Of a stretch of 64,000 bases of DNA, positions 1-11,054 are shown piece after piece. The position numbers and the translations under genes are program-made. The notes beneath the pieces are model-generated. The model did no database searches, was not told the origin of the DNA, and saw only the letters and a program-made list of their open reading frames with translations. Position 1 is the first letter of the stretch; each line of letters starts with the position of its first letter. This DNA is from Gordionus sp. m RMFG-2023 (lineage: Eukaryota > Nematomorpha > Gordioida > Chordodea > Parachordodidae), in NCBI RefSeq assembly GCF_954871325.1, contig NC_088775.1, positions 81,879,561 through 81,943,560 on the forward strand. The letters run 5' to 3'.

Positions 1-285
1 AATATTTATTTTAAAAATCAGCCCTCTATCGCTTCCGAAACGGTCTTAGACCATTAAGATCTGGCAGTTGACCTTCATTGTTCCCAGCCAGCTTATAATC
101 ATTATTAAAACAAATTCCCCACCCCCTCTGAAAAAGTTATGGCACTGGTTTTCCAGCCCAAATTTTTTCTTTTAGCCAAGCACCATACTGAGTCGTGCAG
201 ATCTCTGATTTCAATCTATATATTGCCTTTCATAGACTCCTCATTTTATAACAATTTATTATTGTCATATTTTTTTCATATTTAG
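1..285 (+). other. Intron sequence upstream of the DHKTD1-like last exon
   Basis: No coding potential or repeat was recognised here. The stretch ends in a pyrimidine-rich tract followed by AG at 284-285, directly before an exon that encodes the conserved end of an E1 dehydrogenase, so it is most simply the last intron of that gene. The earlier exons must lie to the left of the window. Confidence 0.6.
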
Positions 286-781
286 ATTCGAGGCTGCGAA
301 ATCACGTATCGCTGAATTCACTGGAGACACTCATTTCTTACCCGTTTTAGACGATCCACGTCCATTTCAACGCATCACTAGATTAGTATTCTGCAGTGGC
401 AAACATTATTACTCGCTCTTAAATCATGCTCCCAATTTGAAGAAGATGAATTCTAATACAGAATCAAATTACCTTGCCCCGGACACCGTTAAAATTGTAA
501 GGATAGAACTTTTGTCCCCTTTTCCAGCTTATCATATTCAAACCATTCTATCTAAACATTCCCGCGATCATATAGCAGATTTAGTATGGGCCCAGGAAGA
601 ACACAAGAATCAGGGCCCTTGGAATCATATTCAAACGAGATTTTTAAATTATTTTGGTATTCGGCTTAAATATGCCGGAAGAAGTGAGTCATCAGTCCCG
701 GCAACTGGAATATCCAGTTTATTTAAAAGTCAAGAAACCGATATTTTAAAAGCAGCTTTTTATAAAGATTTGCCTTTTTAA
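286..781 (+). CDS. DHKTD1: Last exon of a DHKTD1-like 2-oxoadipate dehydrogenase E1 (partial)
   Basis: This exon encodes the C-terminal 164 residues of a thiamine-diphosphate 2-oxoacid dehydrogenase E1 subunit of the OGDH/DHKTD1 family, mitochondrial enzymes that decarboxylate 2-oxoglutarate or 2-oxoadipate (lysine breakdown). The acceptor AG is at 284-285; the first base completes a split codon and the frame runs to TAA at 779-781. Family signatures seen are FCSGKHYYSL, IELLSPFP, WAQEEHKNQGPW and GRSESSVPATGI. FCSGKH.YSL, the GPW after the QEE motif, PA.GI near the end and the DIL..AF tail agree better with DHKTD1 than with OGDH, as I recall both sequences. The internal ATG at 437 is not a start; the reading frame is open through it from 286. 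Only the end of the gene is in the window. OGDH is the alternative; assignment to the family itself is near certain. Confidence 0.85.
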
Positions 782-2194
782 TAATTTATAATTATTTAAT
801 TAATTTTATTTATTTTTTAAAATATTTATTTATAGCATTAAAATTATTTTGATGATACTTGGACACATTTTCGAAAAGTGTTGAATATGCAAATACATTA
901 ATATATATTTTTATTTTTGAAATATTTTGGCTACCGAAATCTTCCAAAAAAAATAAAAATGTATCTTCATTTCAGTGAACAAGCTAGGGGAGCATCATTG
1001 AAGCAGCGGGCGCTTAGCGCTCTTTGAAGCAAAAGGCCCCATTGCTTTTCACTGTAATTTTTGTTAAAAAAATTATCAAAGAAAATTAATATTAATCTTT
1101 ACACTATATTAAAAATGAATGCTATATTTTTTTAGGTTCAGGAAACAAGTTGAAAATTGTTTCTTTCAGTTTAATAAATAAAAGAAGAATAAAATTATGT
1201 TAAAAGACGATATTTTTCATTATTATTAGTATGGCGGTGCCGATATTAAAATAGCCTATTTATAAATGTTTATATCTTAGAATTGACCGCTAATTTTTTA
1301 TGCTTAAACATTTTGGAAAATCGATATAACTAGTGATGCATAATCGTTCCATTTGAGCCTATTTATGAAAATGGCTAACTAAATTTTTTAGCAAGAAACG
1401 AGATTTCATGAATAGATGTCCAAACCTTTGTGTATTAGCAATTTTCAGAGTTGCATTATATTGCTCTGCATACAATATTGAGCTAGCCGTTTTTATTAAA
1501 GTCAACTCAAATAGAACGATTTAACAAAATTCTATTAAAATTTACTAAGCCTAGTAGATAAACCTGACCTTTAAATAGTTAGGTTTGGTTAAATTAAGTA
1601 AAAAGTTATATTTAATAATTATTAACTTAAAATAAGAGAATAATAAAGATTATTAATTCAGAGCTATTTTATAATTAAACAAATATCTCTAATTTAAAAC
1701 CTTGGTTGTTAGGTGGTGTTTCACTTAACAAGTTTAAATCAGGTATCCAAACCGTAACAAATATCGGTTAAGGTACAATTAGTAAATAATAATAATGTCG
1801 GCCCGGTTTGAGCATTTAGAAATCGGTTCAAACCTCTTCGCGTGCCAGCCTATTTTCAAGATTCTCCTACATCAAATTATATCTATATAAAGGAGGAAGA
1901 ATATATTTTATGACTAAGAACACTTTTATGTTTTATATGTTAACTTGAGTAAAATAATTACTGTTATTTATCGGTCTAAACTTATTAATCATATTTAAAA
2001 GAATTTATAAAATAGTTCAAATCGGTTCACAAGCATTTTTATAGGTTCGGGTGACAAATTTCTTAACGATTCAGTCTCGGAAAATAATAACAGCTTAATA
2101 CTGGTTTAACGGCTCGGTTTGAATCGCCGGTTACAATAGTAAATATCATGTCACTATATATAAAAATTTAGTATCAAAAGTAAATAGTTACAAG
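782..2194. other. Intergenic AT-rich region, no gene seen
   Basis: No credible reading frame. It holds a short GC-richer stretch at 1000-1050, a probable small MITE at 1331-1533, and an area around 1790-2125 with repeated GGTTCAAAC / CGGTTT words that looks like the worn remains of another terminal-repeat element but has no definable ends. Confidence 0.6.
1331..1533. mobile_element. Probable small hAT-like MITE
   Basis: The left side TAGTGATGCATAATCGTTCC followed by ATTTGAG is matched in inverted orientation by CTCAAATAGAACGATT at 1506-1521. Inside are GGCTAACT and AGCCGTTT words like those of the TAGTGTTGTTAAACGGC family elsewhere in the window (9845, 16737). No target duplication was found, so the ends are approximate. 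Confidence 0.4.
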
Positions 2195-2552
2195 TAGGGG
2201 TGGGACCAATACCAATATAATATTGGTTTACAATACCAATACCAATATAAACCAATATATATTTAAATATTGGGATTGCTTTTACAACCAATACCAATTA
2301 CCTAAATATATTGGTTTTGATATATTGTTTAAATACAATTTTAACCAATACCAATATTAAAAATAACATAATTATTTGGGTTTATCGTATCGTGGTATTT
2401 TTTTTACTTTCATTGCAAAAACTGATCACATCTGTTATTTCTTCCAAATACTACTGTGATATCAATATTTCTGTTATTTATAATTATAGTTTATTTTTAT
2501 TATTGAAGTAAATTTTTTACATGATATATATCAATTTTATCTATTTATTTAG

Positions 2553-4375
2553 GATATTATAATAAATGAAGACCAAATAGAGTTAATAAATATAGATGCT
2601 GTTGGTACTAATAATAATAGCGATAATGAACAAGAAGAATTATCAATATCTAATAAAAGACGAAATTCAGCAAAAATCTGGGAATTTTATACTACTTGTG
2701 ATAATAAAAAAAAGGCAATTTGTAATAAATGTAAAAAAAAATAGCACTTCCCAATTTTGGAACCTCAGGATTATGGACACATCTTAAATCCATCCACCCA
2801 ACATTATATAAGAAATGTGAGCAAATAAATATTGGCAGTAAAAAAATTAAGACAATAAAATCATTTTTACTTAATAATATAAATAATAAAGCTGATTTAA
2901 ATAATTTAATTATAAACTTTTTCATTCAAAATAATTTAGCCTTTTCAATAGTTGAGGATATCACTTTTAAAAATTTAATAGCATATTGTAACCCTTCACT
3001 AACATTAGTTTCTAGAAAAACACTAAAAATAGAAATTATGAAACATTATCATAGTTCTTTCAATTTAAAATCTGTACTTTCTAACATTACATCTAAATTT
3101 TCCTTAACAATGGACATTTGATCCTATCCAAATAAAATACCCTTTATGTGCATAACAATTCATTATATTGATAATGATTTTAAATTAAATAATCATTTAT
3201 TAGATTTTATTCCTTTTAAATCAGCACATAATTCTATTAATATTTTTAATTCTGTATTAAAAGTAAAATTTGAAATTGATTTTTTTTGCATTACATTAGA
3301 CAATGCAAGTAATAATTTAGCATTTCTAAAAATTTTAAAACAAAAAGATAATTTTGATAATGTGTGCAAATGCTTTTGCGATATTATACATTTGGCTGTC
3401 ATGGCTGCATTGGAACCCTTAAATACAACTTTAAAAAAAATAAGAAATTTTTAAAAAATTTTTAAACTTTCTATATCTAAATTTAATAAACTCGAAAAAA
3501 TATATCTTGAAAAAAATCCACACTTAAAATTTCCTCACCCAATTTTGAATATACCAACACGTTGGAATTCAACATACCAAATGCTTGAAAGAGCAATATT
3601 GCTCAAACCCTATTTGACAACATATCCCAATCATTTACAAAATACCAATCAAGAAAATTATATTAGTGCCTTAGCGTGGAATAATATAGAAATATACCGA
3701 GAATTTCTGAAACCATTTAATTTTGCTACAGAGATGGCCTCATGTGCTAATACTCCAACAATTTCAACAATTATTCCTTTATATTCCAGTATTTTTGAGC
3801 ATGTGGAGAGTTATAATAATAATCCTAATGCTATTTTAAAGACAGCTTCTTTAGCTGCCTTAACAAAACTTAATAAATTAATTTTAATAAACACCTCTTT
3901 ATTATTTCAACAATGATTGACCCAAGATTTAAACTATCAAGTCATTTATTAAAGCATAATAATATGGAAACATTGGATATCTTACTAATGAATACAATAT
4001 TTATAAAATAAATAATAACAATTCAGCGGAACTTAAAAATGAAGCACAAAATAACAAAAAATTGTTCTTTTATGACAAAATTTATCAGGTGAAACCTCAT
4101 AATAATAACAACTTAGAAATAAGAAAATACGTGAAGCCACAATTTCCAATGATACAAATCCATTAGATTGGTGGAAATTAAATAAAAATAGATATCCAGT
4201 ATTATCAAAAACTGCCAGAGATTATCTAGCAATTCCGGCCACCTCATCTAGCTCTGAAAGGGCTTTTTCAGAAGGATGGTATGTTATAACAGACCAACGT
4301 TGTTCACTAGATGAGCATACTATACAAGCTTGCCTGTGCCTAAAAAGTTGGATGCGCATGCAAGATTCTTCTTAA
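2553..4375 (+). pseudogene. Decayed hAT transposase (BED finger, DDE, hATC)
   Basis: This is the transposase relic of the element at 2195-5268. Pieces in order are: an exon after an acceptor AG at 2551-2552 leading into a BED zinc finger (C-x2-C of AICNKCKK near 2718-2740); the first catalytic region, TMDI, near 3108; the second, CITLDNASNN near 3288-3318; IPTRWNSTYQMLERAILLKP at 3551-3610; and the hATC dimerisation domain near 4140-4375 with DWWK, LAIPATSSSSERAFS and a short tail ending in TAA. The reading is broken several times: an early stop after the BED cysteines, a stop just after TMDI, and frame changes around 3455 and 3915. It cannot make a working enzyme as it stands. Relatives are the zinc finger BED domain-containing (ZBED-like) hATs. 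Confidence 0.88.
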
Positions 4376-4441
4376 ATACATAAAATTATTTCCTCTTATA
4401 TTAAAATTATATCATTCTTTTGCATTATATTTTGTATAAAT

Positions 4442-4787
4442 CAGTGGCGTAGCTAGGAATTTTCCTTAAAGGGGGTCCATACATATATAAGACTGAGGGG
4501 TTTCGCCCCCCAGACCCCCTCTAATGGGCCTTCGGCCAGGTTTATCTTAAAAATCATAACAATATCTTCGATATTATACAATAAATATAGTTAATGCATC
4601 AATAATATATTATTATAATTTAGTAGATTATCTCAATATATTATCCTTCCACGAACATCAAAAATATAAATATTCATGTTTATTTGATATAAAGTAACTT
4701 TTAAGTCTTTTGAACGTATAATCTAAAAAAAAAATTTGCTCTGGGAGGGGTCCAAATCCGAAAACCACCCCCGTAGCTACGCCACTG
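4442..4787. mobile_element. MITE with TIR CAGTGGCGTAGCTA, inserted in the hAT
   Basis: A 346-bp element with inverted ends CAGTGGCGTAGCTAGG and CGTAGCTACGCCACTG, flanked by perfect 8-bp duplications GTATAAAT (4434-4441 and 4788-4795). It has no coding sequence and contains a C/G-rich block around 4495-4540. The 8-bp duplication and CAGTGG end point to a non-autonomous hAT. It lies just after the transposase stop of the host element, so it is the younger insertion. Its end resembles the GGCGTAGCCAGG end of the repeats at 47341 and 53178. Confidence 0.92.
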
Positions 4788-5276
4788 GTATAAATAGACA
4801 GTTATGTTACATTTTTAGTTTACTTATTTTGCTATGTTCTTTGTGATAAATAAAATGGTTCAAAATCAATACGTTTATTATTGTTGATACAAAAAATACA
4901 TGATTAAATCAAAAATTTTTATATTCACATCACCTAATAAATTCCTAGTTTAAAAAAAGAATTTGAATTCAGTAAAATTTTGAGAGTTGGTTTTTAGCCC
5001 TGATTTTATGGTATCATGATTTTTTTTCCCATGTTTATTTAAAATTAGAAATTAAGGGTTTTATAATCACTATTTCTATTCTTTTAATTAGTAATTTGAA
5101 TTTAAACCAATACCAATATAAACCAATAGTTACCAATATAAACCAATACCAATAGCAATACCAATACAAGAAATAGAAAATATTGTTAAACCAATACCAA
5201 TATTTTAGACCCAATACCAATACAATATTTTGTTAATATTGGGTTTTTACAATTGGTTCCCAGCCCTAGTTACAAG

Positions 5277-6238
5277 TCATTAATATAATAATGGAAACTG
5301 ATATTGTAATATTTATTCTAAAATCAATTTTTTGACTGTTCAAAAGAGTAAAATATTTCAGTAAAATATAAATATTAAGTATAATGAATAATTAAGATAT
5401 TATCATAATATTCATAAAAACATCATAGAATTTTTTTTCTTATCTTTGAGAATCCAGTCAAAAAATGTATTTCAAAATACCCAATCTGGGTTTAATGTTC
5501 AACAGTTTCTAATCATCTAGAATACACTAAACATAACCCATATTCACACTAAACTAACCTTCCCCAAGAGTTAACAGCTACACTTTCTTCAAGCTAACAA
5601 TTAACCTGGTCAAAAAAGTTGTACCAAGCCTATGGCTTAATTGCTACATTTCGATCCAATTTTTAAAAAAAACTTCGAAATCTACTTGGGTTTTAGAGAA
5701 ACTATAATTGAGTAATTACTATATTTTTATTTGTCTACGCTCCTTTTCCTTCTAGGGCATCTATTAAAAACATACCACAACTTTAAAAGAAACTATTGTA
5801 AATTAAAACGCCTTATGTTCTGATTTTTTCCGGCAAGCACTTGTGAATCCAACTCCATTATGATATTTAACCATACCCAGCTATAAGAAAAACCACAATG
5901 ATCTGTAATAGATTTTGGAAATAATAATTATATTTATATATTTTTTGGTATAAATAAATATTATAGCAGTGACGAAGAATCAGTTTACTACTAGGGAAGC
6001 AATCAGAAAATTTTTTATTTTAATTAGTCACATAAAAAAAATAATGTATATAAATAAGTGTTTTTAAGTAAAATGATCAAGTACTGAATTATAAAAGTTA
6101 TTGCTAGATTTTAAAATTTTTAATAAGTTTTTTTAAATCGAAATCAAAAATATAGATTTAAAATTAAAAAAGTTTTTTTTACATAAAACTTTTTTAATAT
6201 TATAAATTTTAGTCATAATATTTTTATAATATATATTT
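5277..6238. other. AT-rich spacer, no gene seen
   Basis: Between two hAT insertions. No reading frame with family motifs, no terminal repeats and no RNA gene were recognised. Confidence 0.6.
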
Positions 6239-6550
6239 ATTTAAATCAGAGACCTGCAGGCCCTGTCCTAAGCCCGGCCAGGCCCTGGCCGTATTTTAGA
6301 TTTTTAAAATATACCAGGGCCGGGCCTAAAAAAATTTTTTTTTAAAAAACCCGAGCCGGGTTTGAAAATTTTTTTTAAAATATACCCGGGTCGGGCTGGG
6401 CCGTATTTTTTTAAAAAATTTATACAACATGAATTATTATATTCGTCAATTAGATATGGTTATAATGATTATATATAGTTATGATTAATATAATGTTTGG
6501 TGAAAATTAACACTAGCTAACACTCATAGTATCTATTACATAATAAAATA

Positions 6551-9423
6551 CAGGGATTCGAACCGAACCCGAACCCGGAGAAGTGAACCCGGGTTTTTAG
6601 AAAAAAACTCTGAACCCGAACCGAACCTGAACCCCATTTATAAAATTTTCAAAACCCCGAACCGAACCCAAGAATTTTATTTGAACCCGGGTTCAAGCGG
6701 GTTCAGTGTATTATTTAAAATCATATATTAATATATGTAAATACAAATATTATATTTTCAAATTTCCAATTAAATGAAGTGTTAATAAATTTTAAACAAC
6801 TTAATTCATTTATGCCATTTTTAAATTTATTCTCGATTCCTATTGGAGGTTAAAAAATTTTAAACAATTGAATTAATTTACGCCATTTATTTTTAAATTT
6901 TTATCTTATTATTCTTAAAGATTATTAATTAGAAGAAAATGGTTAACAAATCAAAGCTAAAATTATTATATTGTTAATTTAAAAAATTCTAAACATCTAA
7001 CTTAAAAATTGTTAAATGTAGGGCAGTTTTTGTGAACTTATTAAAATGATTTTAAAATTTATATATGCTAATCATTTATTTTTGGTTCAGATTAATTTTT
7101 ACAAGATATTAATGAAGTGCATATTATAAATGAAATTAAATTTATAAATATCTCTTTTTTAATTCTGAAATCATTGCTATTTAAAAAAATTGTTCTCTTT
7201 TTATAGATTTAAGATTAAAGATAAAGTCATATTTGATAAGCATTTTACCCTTAATACAATAGAAAAAAAATCAATATGTTCTTATTGCAAAGTAAAAATG
7301 TCTGGTAATCACTTGTCAAATTTAGAAAGACACCTGAAAAGAAATCACAACAATGAATATTTAAATTATTTAAATGAAAAAACCAAATATCAGGAATTGT
7401 TATTGGCAAAAAAACCTAAAATTAATATAGAAACCTTTTTTCCAAAAAAGCATATAAGTATAAATATATCATCTAAAGATTTGATGAGTTCTATACTAGA
7501 ACTTGTTACTGTAAATGGCTTTATCAATTATTGAAGATTCGGGATTTCAAAGAATTATAAATCCACTCCTATCTGGGCTCAATTTAGTTATAAACAAAGA
7601 AAATTTATCCAGAACTATTAATAAAACAGCCCAATCAATTAGAGACAAAATATCGAGAGAGGTAGAAGGAAAATTAATAAGTTTAAAAGTTGATGCAGTT
7701 CAACGACTAGATAGGTCAATTCTTGGTGTAAATATTCAATTTATATCAAAGTCCATTATAAATTTGAGGACTCTTGGAATTGTAGAGCTGAAAGAGAGAT
7801 GTACAGGAGAATATATTAAAAACTTTACTAAAATTTAAAATTAATATTGAACAAATATACACAATTACTTCTGATAAAGGTTGTAAATTTTTAAGAGCTA
7901 TAAAGCTCCTGCAACCTGAAACTGATTATGATATAAGGAGTGAATCAGCAGATGAGGAAAATATGGATGTAAATGTATATAAATATGATATTGATGATAT
8001 ACAAAATACTTTTTTATCAACTATTATATCCTATCCGATTTATAGTGTACGGTGTGCAGCTCACACACTTCAGCTGGCACTTCAAGATGCTATAAAATTA
8101 TCACCTATTGTGGAAACCATTGCAAAAGCTAGGAGCCTAAATTTAAAATTAAGACATCCCACTTACCAAAAGTTATTAAAAAATATGAAACTCCCTAAGC
8201 CTGTGTTAGATTGCCACAGATGGCACACATGATATGTTAGAAAGGCTGATTTTACTAAAACCCAATATCGAAGATTTTTTTTCAGAGCAATCTGATTATT
8301 TATTGACTGAAGATTGGAAAGAGATAATAACGATTGTTGAAATTTTAAAACCGCTAAAAATCGCAACCAAACAATTCCAATCTGAACAGTTAACACTGAC
8401 AGATTTTTATGCAGCATGGTTAAGATGCTGCATCGAACTGGAAAAAAATCCAAACCATTTTGCTCAATTACTATATTCTTGTCTTAAGAACAGAGAAGAA
8501 AGGTTTATAAAGAACGAAATTCTCTTAGCTGCCATATACCTGGACCCAAGATACAAGGTTAATTAAAAGCTTAGTAAATTAATTATTTTAGATTTATATT
8601 AAAATTGTTATTTTATGGAATATTTAAATATAAACAATATAAATCCTTAAATATTACAGGTATTACTTAGTGATGATGATAAGATTTGTGCGAAAAGGCA
8701 TCTTGTCAATTTATGGAGACGAATTAAAAGCTTAACAACGCCGATTTTATCTGATGATATTAGTTCCGACGAAGTTATTGAACAAGAAGATGATTTAGAG
8801 AAATTGATACAACTTAAAGAAAGGCAGGTGAAAATACTTAAAAGAGGGCCAACGATTGCTGAGAAAAGTATTGGAATAATAATTACTGGATTTAGCGATT
8901 ATAAAAGATTAGACAAGAAGGAAAATATTTTGCATTTTTGGGAGTCTGCTAAGCTGGAACACCCTGAATTATATATTTTATCTAAAATCTTATTTGCTGT
9001 TCCTGCAACCCAAGTTAATTTATCATATTTTCACATATAAATACATTTAACATAGGTTAGCGTTGAAAGATCTTTTTCACATTTGAAATTCATTCATTCA
9101 CCACATAGATCGAGGATGAGTGAACAACTCTTGGAAGATATTATGCTAATACGTCTAAATAAAATTTTTAAAATTGATACATGACTATATGCTTTGTATT
9201 TTTAACTATATTTGCCTATAAATAAAATAAAAAATTTATTTTTTATATCATATTTATGTCTAGTTTTTTATTATGATTTAAATATAGAATTTTTTTATCA
9301 ACTCAAAAATTCTTGAACCTGAACCAAACCCGGGTTCAAAAATATTTCCCTGAACCGAACCCACCTTTTTTTTTATACCCCGAACCGAACCCGGGCAAAA
9401 ATTTTGTCGGGTTCGCATCCCTG
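6551..9423 (+). mobile_element. Nested hAT element (CAGGGATTCGAACC ends)
   Basis: Inverted ends are CAGGGATTCGAACCGAACCC on the left and the inverse of CAGGGATGCGAACCCGAC on the right, with further GGTTCGGGTTC-type repeats inside both ends (6551-6715 and 9310-9420). It lies inside the CAGAGACCTGCA-family element and carries the transposase at 7207-9184. Flanking 8-mers (ATAAAATA and GTTTTCCT) do not match, so the target duplication is lost or one side was rearranged. The superfamily call rests on the transposase and the CAGGG ends. Confidence 0.85.
7207..9184 (+). pseudogene. hAT transposase with BED finger and readable introns, frame-broken
   Basis: An acceptor AG at 7205-7206 after TTCTCTTTTTAT opens the first visible exon, which encodes a BED finger, CSYCKVKM followed by HLSNLERHLKRNH. 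A one-base frame change near 7515-7530 and further breaks near 7838 and 8232 separate the pieces: LISLKVDAV (first catalytic region), TSDKG (second), CAAHTLQLAL, and LLAAIYLDPRYK. Two introns still look spliceable: GT at about 8560 to AG near 8660 (joining DPRYK to VLLSDDDK), and about 9013 to 9054 (joining PATQ to VSVERSFSHL). The hATC domain then runs to TGA at 9182-9184 with RSRMSEQLLEDIMLIRLNK. Earlier exons lie upstream. The enzyme is of the BED-hAT type; several frame breaks make present activity unlikely. Confidence 0.85.
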
Positions 9424-9844
9424 GTTTTCCTGCCATGGAATAAATACGCAAAGGATAAATACATTATTTTTGTTATATTTTTTATTAATTAAAATATCAT
9501 TTTTATTTTTTTTATAAATACATAGTATATTCTCAAAATATTATTTACAATATAGTATCAATTTGTAATATACTAAATATCTGTTTGGTCTCTGATTTAA
9601 ATTATATGCTCAGCTCATACATGATAAAATTTGCACTTAAATATTTTTATTTTTTAGATATAAAGCGTTAAATAAGATACCTCTGAAATAGTATATATAT
9701 ACTTTTTATACAACTCTGAAAGTCTTAATAAATTTTCAATATAATTACAATTAAACATTAACTATTGCTTTTAAAAAAAGATAAATTTTTTCATAAGAAA
9801 TATTTTATTTTCTTCCCCAATGCTTATTTTTTAAATTCAAAATT

Positions 9845-10031
9845 TAGTGTTAAACGGCTCATTTTAAGCTTATTTTTTAAAACGGCTAACTCAATATTTT
9901 AGCCAGAAAAATAATGGCTAAGCCTCGAGATTTTGTTAATTTGTTCCTTATATGAGCAAAATCTTTAGGTTTGCGTAATATTTTCCTGGATAGAATATAG
10001 TCATCTCAAACCGAGCCGTTTAACAACACTA
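9845..10031. mobile_element. Small MITE, TAGTGTTGTTAAACGGC family
   Basis: The left end TAGTGTTAAACGGCTC and right end GAGCCGTTTAACAACACTA are inverse of each other apart from a 3-base gap. Inside are GGCTAACTCAATATTTTAG and GGCTAAGCCTCGAG words. It is 187 bp with no coding. No matching target duplication was found. Related ends lie at 16737 and at 38942-38958. Confidence 0.65.
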
Positions 10032-11054
10032 GTAATTACATAATACATTCGCATGACTTTCTCTTTTTTTTTTTAAAAAATAAGCAATATTAAATTTGCT
10101 TCCCTCATAAAAATAGTGTAATTCTTCTTAACGTTGTAAAAATTAATTTTTTAACGAAGTTAGATTAGTTATTTTAAATATATTATAAGGATTATATTAA
10201 ATTTAAAGAATTTTTTATCAAAAATTTCAATGGAAGCAATGCTTTCCTTGCTTCTATGGATTCGTCACTGTTTTAGATTATTTTTCAAATAAAAATTATT
10301 TATATAAATCACTCCGTTCAATTACCCTGATTTACATTTAATTTGCTCGCAAAATGGAATAAGTACAATATTACAAAATCTAAATTTGTGTGCTTAAATC
10401 TGTGCTAAAAATAATATACATAAAAATACAAAAATTTTTTAATATTGAGATTTCCAGTACTAAAATATTCACAATGACCTTCATACCTTTCCTTTTCCCA
10501 TGCTTAACATTAAATCAGTCTAAAAGCTTGGACAAAAAAAAATTGAGCTATTCAAATTTTTTAGCACCCTACTAGTGAAGCTATTGATGTCAGTCACTTG
10601 AAAATGAGCTACACTCTTAGAGAATCAAGTAGCTAAAAAAACCTATGCAACCAGTATATACTTATATAAACTCAAACGTTTGGAGTAAATTAATAAGATA
10701 TGAAATTTATATTCAAAAATAAATTAAACTTTAAAATTATTTATATTAAAAATGACTAAAAAATAAGAAAAATCTAAATTATAATATTTATGAATAAATT
10801 TAGCTATTAAAATTTCTATTTTAAAATATTAAAAATCTAAATTATAATATTTATATTTAAAAAAAAAATTTAGCTCTTAAATTTTCTATTCTAAAACGTC
10901 TTTTAAAAAATAAAAATCTTTTATTAGAAACTTCTTACAATGACACAAAAAATATAACATACAATGTACAATACAAATGAGAATTTAAATACACTAATCA
11001 TTTGTATTAAATATAAGTGGATATTCAGTAATTCTAATTTATAATAAAATATAT
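10032..11054. other. Region downstream of HSP90, no gene seen
   Basis: AT-rich sequence between a MITE and the HSP90 stop codon. It should contain the HSP90 3' untranslated region (minus strand); TTTATT near 10919 would be an AATAAA poly(A) signal on that strand. No other feature was recognised. Confidence 0.5.

Larger units (their letters stand above)
2195..5268 (+). mobile_element. hAT transposon with intact ends and 8-bp target duplication
   Basis: A 3.07-kb element begins TAGGGGTGGGACCAATACC and ends with the inverse of TAGGGCTGGGAACCAAT. It is flanked by the perfect 8-bp duplication GTTACAAG at 2187-2194 and 5269-5276. Both subterminal regions are filled with AATACCAAT / ATTGGTATTGG repeats (2210-2360 and 5100-5240), probable transposase binding sites. 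It carries a decayed hAT transposase (2553-4375) and was itself hit by a MITE (4442-4787). The family is assigned from 8-bp duplication, TIR form and the hATC domain. Confidence 0.93.
6247..9594. mobile_element. hAT element (CAGAGACCTGCA family) hosting a second hAT
   Basis: It begins CAGAGACCTGCAGGCCC and ends with GGTCTCTG, flanked by perfect 8-bp duplications ATTTAAAT at 6239-6246 and 9595-9602. The left subterminal part is rich in CCGGGCC-type blocks, and the sequence at about 6410-6540 matches 18260-18370 in the element at 18066-20463 (same family), including TAGTTATGATTAATATAAT. Most of its interior has been replaced or filled by another hAT at 6551-9423. The remaining right part (9424-9594) also resembles the end of the sister copy. 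Confidence 0.88.

Noticed and set aside
5035-5220. Tyr/Trp-rich reading frame on the minus strand
   Set aside because: It is translation of the AATACC/ATTGGT subterminal repeats of the hAT at 2195-5268.
6551-6561. GGATTCGAACC, a tRNA T-loop-like word
   Set aside because: It is the terminal inverted repeat of a hAT element, repeated inverted at 9423.
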